From Plectosphaerella cucumerina (lineage: Eukaryota; Ascomycota; Sordariomycetes; Glomerellales; Plectosphaerellaceae): DNA of 64,000 nucleotides. The DNA is taken from the NCBI GenBank assembly GCA_020746995.1, contig JAGPXD010000005.1, positions 186,001-250,000 of the forward strand, given 5' to 3'. The position numbers and the translations under genes are program-made. The notes under the pieces were generated by a model. The model had not been told where the DNA came from. It saw only the letters and a list, made by a program, of their open reading frames with translations, and did not search any database. Of the stretch, positions 10,744 through 23,032 are shown one piece after another (the first letter of the stretch is position 1; each line of letters opens with the position of its first letter).

Positions 10744-12056
10744 GTTGATTGATGAAGAGAAAAGGGGGTATTCGATAGGTACGGGAGAATAGAACGTCGT
10801 AGCGGATGAACGAATGAATGTAACTGAGTAAAATGGACCAGCCGAGATGAAAGAATGGAAGCGGGAGAATGAGAGTCGATGCCAGACCTGGAGACTGTGA
10901 GGAGGGAGAGCAGACCGAGAGAGGTGATGCTGTCCCGAGCTCCTTTATACATTCCCCGAGACCGCATTGTCGGGGCATCTCCCGCGGCCGTGAAGCGAGG
11001 CAGAGCTCGTATTTCGGAGGGTAAACAGGGCCAACAGGGCCTGGCATCCTGGACGGCCTGCCTCACGAATGCCTCGAGTTGTCAAAGTCGAGACGAACCC
11101 CGATCTCATGTTTGAGGCTGGCTCCTCAAACGCCGTGATCCCTGCACAGGGCGTCAGTCCCGAGCGCGACGCCCCGTGATTCGCCGCTATGCCCCTGTCA
11201 GATCGCCAGCCGAACCTCACCAGGCGCTGGTTGAGCGTAGATCCCTGTTGATCCAGGATCCGGGGTGCGTCCAGCGCAATGCTCGGTTAACGGAAGGTTT
11301 GGCGAGGACATCGAATGGTCCAGCTCTTCACCTATGCCTCGAACATCATGTTTTGCGAGAGCGAGGCTTAAGCTGAGCTGGAAGAATCTCTCGGCCGTGC
11401 ACGCTGAAGCACGACCGCCGTCCCTTCAGGCTTTGAGGTAGTCGGCGCCAAGACGACCGCCCGCTGGAAATGGATCTTAGGAGATCCCTGCAGGCTGCCC
11501 ACCGCTGCCGCGATGAAACTGGGCGGCCTGTCCGAGAGAGCTTCCCCGTGCCCCGTGCTGTCATCCGAAGCACCAGGGGTAGGCTTTGCTTGGCGAGTCT
11601 AGCCCAGCGCTCCCGGAATAATGTATCGTAGGGCGCAAGCGCAACGGCTGGCGGGACGCGGTTGTTTGGACGATCGTCCGTGAGGCACGCGGGAGGTGAT
11701 GCGCTCGAGCATTCAAGACTTGGAGCAAATAGCCACTGCTCAGGTGCTCTCGCTCGACCACAATGGCCATGGTCTGGCTGGCGGGTTGAGTAAACAGTGA
11801 GATGTCAGCGCTGCAGACAGCCGAGGTTGTGATGCATATCCCTGGAGGTGACCTGTAATCAAGCCCCTGAATGCCCTGATCGACCCGCTTTGGGGGGGAA
11901 GGGGACGGGAGGTCGAGAACCCTGGCCCTCACCACTCTTCTAGAACGCAGGTCGCTTAATGACAACTCACAGTCATTTGAAGTATGCAAAATGTTTGTCT
12001 GGTTCTACGTCTTGTCTTTCGAATGATCAAGCCAGCCCCAGGTCATCACACCCCGT
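10744..12056. other. Intergenic, promoter side and spacer
   Basis: It contains the leader and promoter of the Asn/Gly-rich gene (to about 11.1 kb), then roughly 1 kb to the stop of the dehydrogenase gene. The longest frame, 11561-11989 on the minus strand, has no recognisable domain and no splice partner, so it is not called. Confidence 0.5.
10944..10949 (-). promoter_or_regulatory. TATA-like element of the Asn/Gly-rich gene
   Basis: TATAAA on the minus strand, about 200 nt upstream of the start codon at 10743. The distance is plausible if the transcript has a leader of about 170 nt. Confidence 0.4.
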
Positions 12057-13283
12057 CTAGTACCCCGTGTCCCTATTGACGACGTTGAGCAGCTCCCGTC
12101 CGGCGAACTTCCTCTCCAGGTTCTGCGCGAGCACATCAAAGGTCCGCTCAACATACGTCGAGATGAGTCCGCTGATGTGAGGCGAAATGATGACATTGGG
12201 AGCCTTCCACAGCGGGTGGTCCTCCGGCAGGGGCTCAGGGTCCGTGACATCGAGCGCGGCGCCCCGAATCTTGCCCTCTTCCAGCGCCGCGATGAGAGCG
12301 GGCTGGTCGATGACCTGACCCCGGGAGATGTTGCTGACAAAGGTTTTCTTCTTGGAGAGAATGTCAAACTCCTCCGTCGACAGCAAGCCAGCCGTCTGTG
12401 ACCTGCACACCCACTGTCAGAATGAACAGTCAAAGGAAGACGGGGGAGTGTCTCACGTCAGGGGGAGCGCAAGAACCAAATTATCCAGATCCTGGTTCAA
12501 GAACTCGTGGAGTGAAGCCTTGTCTAGGCCATGGAACCACTTTGAAGGGATCGTGCCATCAGGGTCGCCAGTGTTGGGCACGACGTAGCCGTTGTCGCGG
12601 CGCTGCTCGGCTGTGGTCTTGGGCGAGCTGGTGAAAGCGTAGACCTCCATTCCCATGGCCTTTGCGACTCGTCCGACTGAATGCCATGTCAGTTGATGAA
12701 TCGGAGTCTCGAGCGACGAAGAACCTACCATGCCGGCCAATGCCACCGTAGCCCAGGATGCCGATTCTCTGGCCCACAACGTCATTTGCACTCCAAAAGT
12801 CGGCCTGCGTTCCCCACTGGCTCTTGAGCTGCAGGTCCCGGATGTTGTTGTAGCGATGGTTGTGGACGAGGGCCGTCATGATGACCCATTCGGCAATGGG
12901 CGGCCCGGCAACGCCCCGGGAGGTGGTCAGGGGGATGTTTGAGCTGGTGTAGATGGGGTGGTTGACGATTTGGTTTGTACCGGAGGACACAAAGTGAATG
13001 TGCGTCAGGGCAGGCGCGTCCTCGAGAGTTGGAGGCAGGGCAGTCAGCGTGACGAGAATGTTGACGTCCTTGTACACTTCTGATAGCTTGTCAGAGACAA
13101 TGCCAACATCTCTCGGGAGTGCGACGACCTACCTTTGCCGGGATCGCCTACGCCATATTGTGTGCCAGTGCAGATGTATGTTGGCTCGAGATTGGGGAAC
13201 TTGGCCACGAGTCCGGCGATGAGCTTTGGGTCCTCCGGCTTGGGGAGGATGAAGAGGATGCGCAGTTTCTCCTGGGTCACCAT
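12057..13283 (-). CDS. D-isomer-specific 2-hydroxyacid dehydrogenase
   Basis: Cytosolic NAD(P)-dependent oxidoreductase that interconverts a 2-oxoacid and its D-2-hydroxyacid; 355 aa. Exons 13283-13133, 13079-12729, 12676-12457, 12402-12057 all splice GT-AG in phase. The Rossmann motif is GILGYGGIGR, split by an intron just after GIGRH. The catalytic set typical of the family is present: Arg in SRGQVID, Glu in the DPEPLPEDHPLW region, and His in PHISG. The two-domain architecture and length match the glyoxylate/hydroxypyruvate-reductase-type members. The exact substrate cannot be read from sequence. Next to it is a 1-kb region shared with the divergent EXPERA gene. Confidence 0.93.
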
Positions 13284-14308
13284 CTTAGGAGGTCAAGTCG
13301 AATTGTTTTTAAGAGTTTCGAATTTGTCGCCGGAATTTCGAAGTCAAGAATTGAGATGTATCTCGAGAACATGGAAGGACGTGAGTTGGGCTGAGGTGAT
13401 TAAAGCAGGATTGACGTGACCGATCAATGGTGCAGATGGCTCCGGGGCATCTCGGACTTATGAAGTATTCCCGGGGTTTGGAGCAACCCCTCCTTCGGCA
13501 GCCGTTATCCATTTATTGCTGACCTGCAGCAAGGGTTCCAAGATCCCCGCGACGTATTCCCGCGTAACGATCTGACGCTCACGTCAGATGAGGTACCTAG
13601 ATACTCAAGGGGTATGTCAGGTCGGTCCACCGATTCATCCGAGGTGTCGTGCAAAGCGAGGCGCACTATGCTGCTATAAACTGAAGTCAGGTGAGTGGGT
13701 GGTGGCAACAGCGATGAGAAGCATGCGTGGCTTCAATTGTAATTAATGTTAAGCCCTGCCCATTCAATCTTTGTCGCCTTCAAGCGTCGTGGATGTTGGA
13801 GAATGCCGCTGTGGCCACATCGCATTTGGAATCAACGAAACGAGGGGCACAGGCTGAAGCAACATTGTCGTGGGTGAGGCGCTACTCCATTGGCATCATT
13901 ATGAGCAGATGACTACTGATTGAGCTCAAGAAGAAGGAGCGGCACTAACCAGAGTGCGTGAGTGCACATGTCTCGACTGCAGTCTTCCAAGTTCATTTCA
14001 TCACAGACTTCTTGTCCGCTCGATCTCGTCGTGGTGTTCAGTTGACAGTGCTTGGGACAGGGTCCATCATGCCAGGAAGAAAAGGAGGCCGGCAGCGGCT
14101 GCGCCCATCTGGCAAACAGAATGCTTGGCTCGACCGGGCCCGCCCGACGGACGACCCAGACGAAGGACATCGCCGGATCTCATCTCAAATTGAGATAAGC
14201 ACCCGTCCAGTGGACAGATCCTCCCACATCTCAACATCACATCCATCGCGTGTCCGCCAGACCATCTCACCCTCTCAATCTCCTTAGCACCCGTCCTCAT
14301 CCAACAAG
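13284..14308. other. Divergent intergenic region
   Basis: The stretch separates the dehydrogenase start (minus) from the EXPERA gene start (plus) and should hold both promoters. No additional gene or structured RNA was recognised. Confidence 0.5.
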
Positions 14309-14983
14309 ATGGCTCCCTCACCAAAGCTGAAGCGCGACTACATCTACTACGCCTTCTTCAGCATCCACCTAGCCTCCATCCTGCGTGAGCGGACCTCTCC
14401 CCGTCCCAACTCACCACACACTCACTGACACCCTCCCAGTCGTCGACCTCGTCCCCCTCTACCCCCCTACCTACTGGGCCAACCCAAAGTCCATCTTCCG
14501 TTTCCTGCGGTACATCCGCGAGTACTACATCGCCACCTTCAACGACCCCTTCTTCCAGCTCTCCCACGATGCCCTGCCCCCTTGGTACATCCTCTTCACC
14601 TACCTCGAGATCGCCATCCAGATCCCCATGAACTTCTGGATCCGCCACCGTTGCGGCAACAGCAAGGAGGGCACCACGCCGCGCTTTGAGCTCGCCTGTG
14701 TCGCGTACGGCATCCAGGTCGCCCTGACCACTCTGGTTTGCGTTTGGGACGTCGCCTTCTGGGATCGTGCCGTGTACAGCGTTCAAGACAAGAGCATCTT
14801 TGTCTTTGGCCTCTACGGGCCGTTTGTGGTAGTTCGTGAGTAACCTCCTCTCCTAAGCACGTAGCCGTGGCCCATGCTGACAACAACACAGCCCTCATCC
14901 TGTCCATCGACATGGGCCGCCGTCTCCTCGCCCGCGCCGCGGCTGCCGAGGCTACCACAGAGGTGGTCAAGAAGACGCAGTGA
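14309..14983 (+). CDS. EXPERA-domain membrane protein (TMEM97/Ema19-like)
   Basis: Small four-helix membrane protein of 187 aa. Exons 14309-14384, 14440-14835, 14892-14983; both introns are GT-AG and in phase. The EXPERA fold is suggested by its helix pattern and by signature pieces such as FFSIHLASILLVDLVPLYP, FLRYIREYY, DPFFQ, PPWYILFTYLEIAIQIP and an aromatic-rich last helix. Known relatives include the sigma-2 receptor TMEM97, emopamil-binding-protein relatives and yeast Ema19, which act in ER sterol handling or mitochondrial-precursor quality control. I cannot choose between those roles. The C-terminus is short and basic (RRLLAR, then VVKKTQ), compatible with ER or mitochondrial-surface location. 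Confidence 0.85.
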
Positions 14984-15131
14984 AAAAAAGCAGCGCTTCG
15001 CGCCTCGTTGTCGTCATCATGTAGTATATAAGTAATCGTACAGCCCCGGGGCCCCACGAGCCTTTCGGGGGATCTGAACTCTGGCCTGACCAGGCCGATC
15101 TCCGCCATCATAAACCACCACACATCCCTCC

Positions 15132-16016
15132 CTAATCCATCCGCTTCGTCTTCGCATATCCCCACCCGTTACCCACGCCGCTCACGCCGTAGGCCAGCGG
15201 CGTCGCGCCACCAAGTCCCCGCCCCCTCAGCCTCTTGGGCAGCACGATGCCGAAGAAGTACGTCCCCGCCGCGACGACGCCAGCCAGGAACGACACCATG
15301 CTGTAGAAGATGGTGCTCGCGTAAATGTGCCCGCCCATGCCCTGCCACTCGACCAGTCCCTCCGTCTTGGGCAGCGCCGGCGTCGGGAACCAGCGCACCG
15401 AGAAGACCAGCGGCAACGGGTCGCCGATGATGAGCTTGCGCGTGTGCACCGTGTCCATGTGATTCAGCGGGCTGGTGCTGTAGGCGATGCCCGAGTCAAG
15501 GACGCCCGAGTCGTGCTTGCGGATATGGTGCTTCGGCCGCGAGTGCAGTAGCACGTTCAGGTGCGTGCTGATGTGCATGTGGGACGACTGCAGCGTGCCC
15601 GCGAGCGCGAAGACGAGCGGGATGTATTCCTGGTTGGCCGGGACAGAAGTTGACCCGAACGGTGGTGGTCGCGAGGGCAGTCGACACGAGAGCGGTGCGT
15701 CGTTGTGCACGTAGAATTCGAGGAGGTGGAAGAATGGGTCGTCGACGACGGCGATTGTGCAGTTCAGCTCGCTCTCGATGCCGTAGCTGAACTCGAGCGG
15801 CCGCTTGGTCTCTTCGCAGACGGGGAAGGGCGACCAAACTATTTCGTGCTTCTCATTCTCAACGTGCTCGCCCGTCTCGCTGCTTCGGCTCATGCATTCG
15901 ATATTGATCGGGGCGCCGTAGTGGTACGACGGGAGGCCGTCCTCCTTGTCGGCCACGGCGGCGACGCGCATCAGGCACAGGCCAGCGAGGGCCATGAGCC
16001 GTGCGAGAGGAGCCAT
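15132..16016 (-). CDS. Conserved secretory-pathway type I membrane protein, unknown function
   Basis: Single exon, 294 aa. The first 22 residues form a signal peptide (MAPLARLMALAGLCLMRVAA). A lumenal domain follows with several Cys (IECMSRS, FPVCEET, ELNCTI, LSCRLP) and one N-glycosylation sequon at NCT. Near the C-terminus is one membrane helix (about residues 235-260), then a short Gly/Arg-rich cytosolic tail. From memory, similar proteins with an opening SYHYGAPINIEC are widespread and single-copy in Pezizomycotina but uncharacterised. ER or Golgi residence is an inference from topology. It is convergent with the EXPERA gene, with about 150 bp between stops. Confidence 0.75.
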   Translation of the reverse strand: MAPLARLMALAGLCLMRVAAVADKEDGLPSYHYGAPINIECMSRSSETGEHVENEKHEIVWSPFPVCEETKRPLEFSYGIESELNCTIAVVDDPFFHLLEFYVHNDAPLSCRLPSRPPPFGSTSVPANQEYIPLVFALAGTLQSSHMHISTHLNVLLHSRPKHHIRKHDSGVLDSGIAYSTSPLNHMDTVHTRKLIIGDPLPLVFSVRWFPTPALPKTEGLVEWQGMGGHIYASTIFYSMVSFLAGVVAAGTYFFGIVLPKRLRGRGLGGATPLAYGVSGVGNGWGYAKTKRMD

Positions 16017-16457
16017 GGTGCTGTCTGTAACGGTAGCGCGCGCGCTTTTCTGAATTGTCGGGCTTGCTATGCAACAAGGTCAAGGCGCATCGTCCGAGGC
16101 TTTGCGTCGTCCACGCTTAGGGGTCGAGAGGATTCGGTGTGGTGTTTCGAAGGTTGGTATGCACCGAGACGCGCGGTAGGTACTGGACAGCTGTCGAATT
16201 GGAAGCATCGAATTGATCCACCGGGCTTATCTCCGGAGCTCTTATCGCCAAGCTACCCACCACGTGACCACCCCCTGGCTCACTTCACCATGCAAGGAGC
16301 TCCTAAGGATTAAAGGTATCCATTCCAGACTTATACGCCAGTCATTGCCAGGACACGCACAGGGGATCAGCCGATCCCGTCCTCCTATATGTACAAAAGT
16401 GGCAGCAGCAATGCTCCCGTCCCGCCAACCACAGCACGCACTCCCGGTCCATGTCAA
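16017..16457. other. Spacer: promoter of the type I membrane protein, 3' end of the nucleoporin
   Basis: Both neighbours are on the minus strand, so this is the upstream region of the 16016 gene and the 3' flank of the nucleoporin gene. Nothing else was recognised. Confidence 0.5.
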
Positions 16458-19400
16458 TTAGAAGAAACGAAGGCTTCCCGATGCGCCCCTCTCTCCAAGT
16501 CCCTCAATCTCACGCTTCTGTGTCTTGAGCTCGCGGCGGATCTCCGAGACGTCCGCGCCGCCCGGGTTCAGGTTGCCGCTGTGGCCCGCCGGAGGCAGTG
16601 CCTCCTCGCACCGGCTAAGCAGGTCCCTGATCTGCGCCAGCGTGCCGTCGGCCCTCATCGACTGGAACCCGCCGGTGACCTGCGTCTTCCTGCGCCAGCT
16701 CTCGACGGCGTAAAGAATGAACTCCATAACACGGAGCCGCTTGTTCCCCGTGAACCCAACCTCTTGCGCGTCGAAGATCTCCTCGAGCGAGATGATGACC
16801 TCGGCGTGGGGGACGTTAAGGTCCAGGAACAGCTTGACCGGCCACACGGGGCTGGCGCCGATGTTGCCGTCTTGCTCGGCATCGATGGAGTAGCGGGCAA
16901 GCTCCTTGAGCAGCCACCGGTGAGGCATGACGGAGCTGTCGGATCCAATGCGATGGGCGATGGACTGGATCTTCTGGATAACCGACTCGTACGGTGCAGG
17001 CGCAACGCCGTTGTCGGAAGACAGGAAGGTCTGGACGGCCTCTTCGTGGGCCTGGTTGATGAGTGCTTGCCATGTCGTCTCGATGGCGGACTTGTTGCGG
17101 AAGTCGGCAAAGTAGAAGATGACAAGGCACAGGTCGTAGTAGCCGGCCGAGTCCGCATATTGGTTGAATAGCTGGATCGATTAGCGCCTGATCACATGTA
17201 CTCATGCCGTGTACTCACCTCTGAGACATCGCGTAGCTGGCCGTCGAGTACCGACTCGATCTCCGCCAGCTTCTCTTCACTGAGACGGGCATCAGCCCTG
17301 AGTCGTTCGAGCAGATCGCCCTGGATATTGGCGACCTCCAGGCTTTCCTCAATGCTGTGCAGCAGAATCTGCTTGGCCTGTGGGCTGACGCCAGTAGTCT
17401 GGACGGAGGCGTTGGTCTTTGCCCGGCTGAACAGAACGATTCTGTCCTTGATGCCAATGGCAAAGTCCGAGTTGGCCAGCTCGTACTGCACCTCAGCGGC
17501 CTGGAAGTACTGGTACCTATGCGTGTAGAACTGGCAAAGGAGATCCGCGTGCTCCAGGCTGTCGCCGGCCAGGCGCTGCAGGAAAGTGATGACATGGGGC
17601 GAGTCGATGGCCAGGATGCGGTCGGTCCATCCCTGAGAGAAGTACCACTCGTAGAGGTCAAAGTGGAACACTTCGTCATCCGAGCCGTTGACGACTTCGT
17701 ACGCCTCTGCCCGCTTGGTGCCAATGACGGTGAGGCGGCCATCAATCTCGATGGGCTCCCTGCTGACGGCGGTCTCGAGCTGGCCGAGGGCGTCGTGGAC
17801 AAGGTCGTAGCACCGCTTGCGCTCGGCAAACGCGTTTCCGCGAGGGTCGTTGGCAGGCTTGCCCTCGGTAATCCACGACAGGGCAGTGTTGCCCCTGTCC
17901 TTCTCCTTGGCCACAACGAGGCAGAGCTGGATGGCGCCAGCGTAGTACTTGAGGTCGATGTACTGAGACACGGCGGACGACAGGTTGATGAAGGAGAGGT
18001 TACCGGCCACCCGCTCAAAGAGCTTGAGACTCTCGCCCAGCAGGGCCCTCGACTGGTTGCTGTTGATGGCCTGCTCCGAGGCGCGCTTCAGCTGCTCCTG
18101 GGCCTTAAAGATGATGACGTCGTCGGGGCTGCAGAAGCCGCCGCACCGCCGCCGCAGGGCCTCTGCCACGGTCTCGACGTTGGAGCCGCTCTCAATATTG
18201 CGGTTAACAATAGCTTTGACGAGCAGCTTGGCGAGATCCCGGCCAGAGTTGTGTGAGAAGAGGTTCTCGTACGTAAGCTCCTTGAGCTGCTGCTGTGTCT
18301 GCGGCTCCAGCCTAAGGAAGATGTCGCTGACTCTCTCGTCAAAGAGCATCAGCACGAAGGAGATGCCTTCAGAGATGTTCTCCATCAGCTTCTGGATGGC
18401 GTGCAGGGCTTGGTGCTCGGCCTGAAGTGCCACCTCCTCCTGCTTGCTTGCCACCTTTTGTAGGTCGGACGGGCCCGAGAGACCCTGGATGAAGCCGCGG
18501 TTGGTGTCGAGAAACCGCCTGAGGCGCTCCAGCCGTTCCTGCACAATGACGAGTTTGGCCGTAGGGATCCTGGAGTTGATGACAATGCCACCGGTAGCCC
18601 CGACTCCTGACACGATAACGTTCGACTTCCACAGTGTCCTGATCAGACGGGTCAGGTACACGCAGAGAGCGTCGTGTCGGGAAGATAGGCGGACGGCATC
18701 CGTCGTAAGGATGTTGCTGTCCGTTTCAGCAATTGTCGGTTGGCCGCCGTACTCAACGAAGACAGCCCTCGCTCGGTCCTCCGTCGCTTGGTCGATGGCC
18801 CGGGCCGCACCAGCCCGAGCATCACCGCCGTGACCGCAGGCAACAGCCAGTGCCGTAGCTATCGTCTCGACTCTGCCGTAGATCTGGATGAACTTGCGTG
18901 TCTCGTGCTCAAGGCCCTCGTCTCCCACGGCGCTCCGGACTGCCGAGGCGAAGATGTCAACGAGACGCCTCCTGCGGATGACATGAACTCCAGTGTTGGT
19001 GAGCACGGCGAACTCGCTCGAATCGTCGTCAAACTGAACAGCCAGCTCGTTACCGAAGCCGAGAGGCTGGTTGGCGGCCGCAAATGGCTTGGTAATGAGA
19101 CCGACAGCCTCTGCCCGGCTTCCAATGTCGATCCAGTTCCCATGTTCCCAGTACTTCAGCACCGAAGTTGGCGCCGTCGCCTTGATGCGGCCCGTCTCGG
19201 GCGCCGATACGAAAAGGAGATCAGCGTTGGGCTGCGATTCCTTGACGACAAAGTCGAGGAAGTATCCGGGGGCGAAGCGCTCGCCGATCCGGCTGACCTC
19301 GAGGGACCGTGATGTCAGGTTGGGGATGGTATCGCCAGCGCTGTTGACGCCGGGGCGGCCCTGCTGGTCAGAGGGAGGGAACTTGATGAACTGGACCATC

Positions 19401-20763
19401 ATGCTCTGGGGCGCAAGACTCGACGAGGTGTTCATCATGTAGGAGGCGGCGCTGGTGGCGCTAAGGAACAGCCTGCAACCGGAGCTGGTCAAGGCCATGA
19501 GGTGAAGTTTTGGCGTCTCGCGAGAAGAGATGGGGCTGATGGAGACGATGCTGGTGCGGTCGTTGAGAAGTGGCGACTGTGTGATCATGTGGGTGATGTC
19601 GCGCAGGCAGTGGTTCTTCTCCTTCTCGATCACTTTGGTGAGCTTGTTAGGCCCGTCCATGTGGTACGTCCGGATGGTGGACTTGGACGACAGGGTGTAG
19701 ACCAGTTTCCGCGAGTCGTCGACAACGATCTGTGTGAGGAACTCCGGCGTCTTGGAGCCCCAGAATGGCGCCTGAAGGGTGACGACGGAGGCCCAGCCGG
19801 GATTCGTGTGATTGATCCTGCCGCACCTGTTCGAGAACCACTTCTCCTCCTGCTGGTAGTACAGCTCGTTGATATCGACGTCATTGCTGCCGCCGAAGAA
19901 GATGCGGCCGTCAGCCGTGCCCGTGATCAGGCGCACATCGGCTCCCCGCAGCGGCAGGGTAAGCTTGGTCTGGTAGAGCGAGACACTCATGGTCCCAGCC
20001 GGCGTGGGCTGGGCAGAGAGGCCGAGCAAGATGATATCGGAAGAGGTAGCAACGACGAGCATGTGCGTGATCTGAGCGACAAAGATGCCCTGCTTGGGCG
20101 GCACCAGCGCCACGGCGTGGATGGTGTAGGGCTGCTCCTCGAAGCCGATGAGCTCGGGGTCGGGGTGGGTGTAGTCCCAGAGAAACAGCGCGTTGTCGAT
20201 AGCAACCCACGCATGGTTGATCTCCGCGAAAAGACCCATCAGCGTCTGAAGCTGGCTGGCATTGTAATGGCTAAAGACCTCGTTCGGAATCGGGTACATG
20301 TGTGTCTTCTGGAAAGGCGCCCAGGACGAGTCGATGTTGACCATGTCATATTCGGACGAAACACCAGCTGTAATGGGTCAGAAACGAAGCTCAGAAGATT
20401 CAAAATCGGTCGGCGGAGCTTACATCGGGCGTAGGAGTCGAGGTCGGGGAAGCTCTGATCTGCCTGGAGGGCGCGGTTGACCGCCTGGGCAGCCTTGACG
20501 ACCGGCGGCACGTCCTGCGCTGGAGGCTGGGGTTGAGCGACAGGTGCGAGGGCGCCACTGGAGCCGGATGCCGATTGATGCGTGCTCTTTCCCTGGCTGG
20601 GTCTTCTGACGAGGAGTTCGGCACCCCCAGAGCTGGCAGCGCCCTCGTTTACGAATAGTCGTCGCTGAACCGCATCATTGCCGGATTGAAACCTGGATGC
20701 GGCGGGTGTGTTGATGAAAGCGCCGGGGAGCGGCCGCGCGGGCGTGATGACGGGGTACGACAT
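16458..20763 (-). CDS. Nucleoporin Nup155/Nup170/Nup157 family
   Basis: Inner-ring scaffold protein of the nuclear pore complex, 1400 aa. Exons 20763-20424, 20367-17219 and 17171-16458 splice GT-AG in phase. After a Pro/Ser-rich N-terminal tail (about 110 aa) comes the beta-propeller domain, containing the recognisable stretches AEINHAWVAIDNALFLWDY and EEQPYTIHAVALVPPKQGIF. The rest is the alpha-solenoid domain typical of the Nup155 family. Length and domain order fit the human Nup155 and yeast Nup170/Nup157 proteins. Filamentous fungi usually have one such gene, in keeping with the housekeeping context here. No disruption was seen. Confidence 0.96.
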
Positions 20764-21507
20764 TGCGAGCGAGGCAGGCGAGGGCGCGGTCGGCGTGCGT
20801 CGCGATGTTGTCTGGAGTTTGTGATGGTTGTTGCTCCAGCGGGCGACGTGGGAGGCCAGCGACGGCTCGAGTTGTCGTGGGTCTCAAACCATTCACGGTT
20901 GTTGTCGGAGAGGGAGAGACGCGATGTCGAAGCAAGAACGCGCACGCAAAGGACGGGATGTTGCAGCTCGTCGGGAGGTTGGTCGGGTTTTTGGTGGTGT
21001 TGTGGTTTAGGTAGGTACCTGGACTTGCTGGGCGGTGTTGCACGGGGATTTCTGCGAGGCTGGTCTTGGCTCCAAGCGCGTGGAATTTTCGCGACTGCCA
21101 CACCTCGAGCTTCGGGTACGTACCGCCCCACTAGGCCCAAACAGGGAGCAAGGCTGAGAAATGACCAAAGCTCGAAGCTCGACGAAGCTGGATGAAGCTC
21201 GAAAAGCTTTGAACAAAGAGGGAATTGTCGAAGAATTTAGAAGTGTCTGGGTGATTGCACTGAAAAATCATTTTACATGTCATTTCATCAATTGCTCTAC
21301 ATGCGGCCCTTCGCAGACCAGTTGGCTTTCCACCATTGTAACCTTGAACTCGCTTCTCATGAGAAAGCACCTAAACAGCTTGCCAGCGAATGATGCCGAT
21401 GTCCTTGCCCTTTTCCACTCGATCCATCCGTTTTCAAACACAACATGAAGGTCTGAGTCAAAGGATGAGCACAGAGTAGGGAACTGTGCTCCCTCTTATG
21501 CTCCCCT
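20764..21507. other. Nucleoporin promoter region and 3' flank of the reductase
   Basis: The stretch is upstream of the nucleoporin start. On the minus strand the first 350 bp is pyrimidine-rich, as in many fungal leaders. No other gene was supported. Confidence 0.5.
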
Positions 21508-22571
21508 CTACTGCTTCTTTGCCTCGCGCTCGGCCTTCTTCAGCGCGCGCGTGCGAATGTCCTTGTGGATGACGTGGTTGTACCAGACAGCCAGGGAGTT
21601 TCCGGCGCCCAGGGTGTTCTCGACGATCCACAGCAGAGCAGCGTGGGAGAACCAAGGCGTGTAGGTGTATGCGTAGTTCTGGAAATGGTCGAGGCCAACC
21701 TTGGAGAGGGTGGAGCGCACAAAGTCCTGGGGCCTGGGGATCATGGTGCTGGGGCGGCGGACCTTGCTCATGGCCGTGGTGATCAGGTAGCTGAGAACAA
21801 GCTGCACGTGGACACCGTCGCCCTTGAGCTCCTCGGCGAGCGAGGTGCTCCAGTGCTGAAGGAAGGCCTTGCTGCCGGAGTAGGTGGCGAGGTAGGGCGT
21901 GGGGATCCAGCCGGCGAACGAGCCCATGGTCAGGATAAGACCACGCTTGCGCTGCTTCATGATGGGGGCGACGACCTGGGTGACCTTGAGAGTGCCGAGA
22001 CAGTTGATGGTGACGATGCTCTGGAGCTCCTGGCGGGGGGTCTCGAGGAAGGGCACGGGAATGCTGTGGCTCTGGCCGACGTTGTTGATAAGGATGGCAA
22101 CATCGAGGCCCTTGACGGCCTCGGCGAGCCTGGCGTAGTCGGTCTCGTCGTCGCGGGAGAAGTCCATGGCGACGGTCTTGGTCTTGACCTCGGGGTATTT
22201 GGTCTGGAGCTCTTGGGAGAGGGTGTCGAGCTTGGATTGGGTTCGGGAGACGAGGAGGACGTTGAACTTCTTCGCGGCGAGCTGCGTAGCAAACTCCTTG
22301 CCGAGACCGTCGGATGCGCCGGTCACGACGGCCCAGCTGCCGGGCTTGCCATACTTGCTGAGCTGGAGGGTGATCACCGTCAGTTGTGTTTCGAAGAGGC
22401 GAGGTTGGTGGCTGGCAATCAACGTACGCTGTCACCGCTGAGGATGAAGATGCCCAGGAAGGACTGGAAGGCAGTCACGAGCTTGGTCACGATGATGACC
22501 GCACCCAGACCGGCGAGGACGATCTGCGCCGTCTGGGGCAGCTCGTTGTAGAAAGAGACGACCTTGTCCAT
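21508..22571 (-). CDS. Very-long-chain 3-ketoacyl-CoA reductase (Ifa38/KAR)
   Basis: ER-membrane reductase that converts 3-ketoacyl-CoA to 3-hydroxyacyl-CoA with NADPH, the second step of very-long-chain fatty acid elongation; 332 aa. Exons 22571-22428 and 22362-21508 join at GTACGT-CAG in phase 0. An N-terminal hydrophobic segment is followed by the short-chain dehydrogenase core: TGASDGLG cofactor loop (about residues 62-69), NNVG, catalytic Ser in MGSFAG, and YSGSK (Tyr209, Lys213). The C-terminus KKAEREAKKQ is dilysine-rich, fitting ER retention. Start at 22571 puts the membrane anchor first. It shares a promoter region with the divergent ERG28-like gene. Confidence 0.94.
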
Positions 22572-23032
22572 TGTGGCTGTGGTTGGAAACTTTGTGATGT
22601 TCTGGAAAGAGCAGCAGGGGCAGACACGGCTGCAGAAAGATCGATCGCGACGAAGTTTGTGGCCGGCGCTGACGGGGAGGGGCCGAGGCACAGCAGAGGG
22701 GATGGAAATTTGTTGAGTGTCCGTCGACTTCGGTCAGCGATTGACCGGGTTGGGCTCCATTTGCACATGCGACTGCCAAGTCGAAGCTCCATCTTCGTTG
22801 AATCTTGACGGACAGCTGCCGCCAGCCGGGCTTCGATGCATTCACCAGCTCCGTCATCGCCGGATCACACTCCCAGACCCCTGGACATCTTGGTCAGACC
22901 CATCGTCTGACAGGAACAATTAAACCAACAGAGGCATCAGCTCACCTTCTCCAACTCTTGAATTCCACCGACTCGAAGTCTCTCTGCTTGCGCCAACAGC
23001 CCGAGATACCAATTGATCACACGCAAGTCACA
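22572..23032. promoter_or_regulatory. Divergent promoter shared by the ketoacyl reductase and Erg28 genes
   Basis: The 461 bp between the two start codons must contain both promoters and both leaders. The sequence shows alternating pyrimidine-rich tracts but no obvious TATA box. Shared use is an inference from geometry. Confidence 0.6.
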
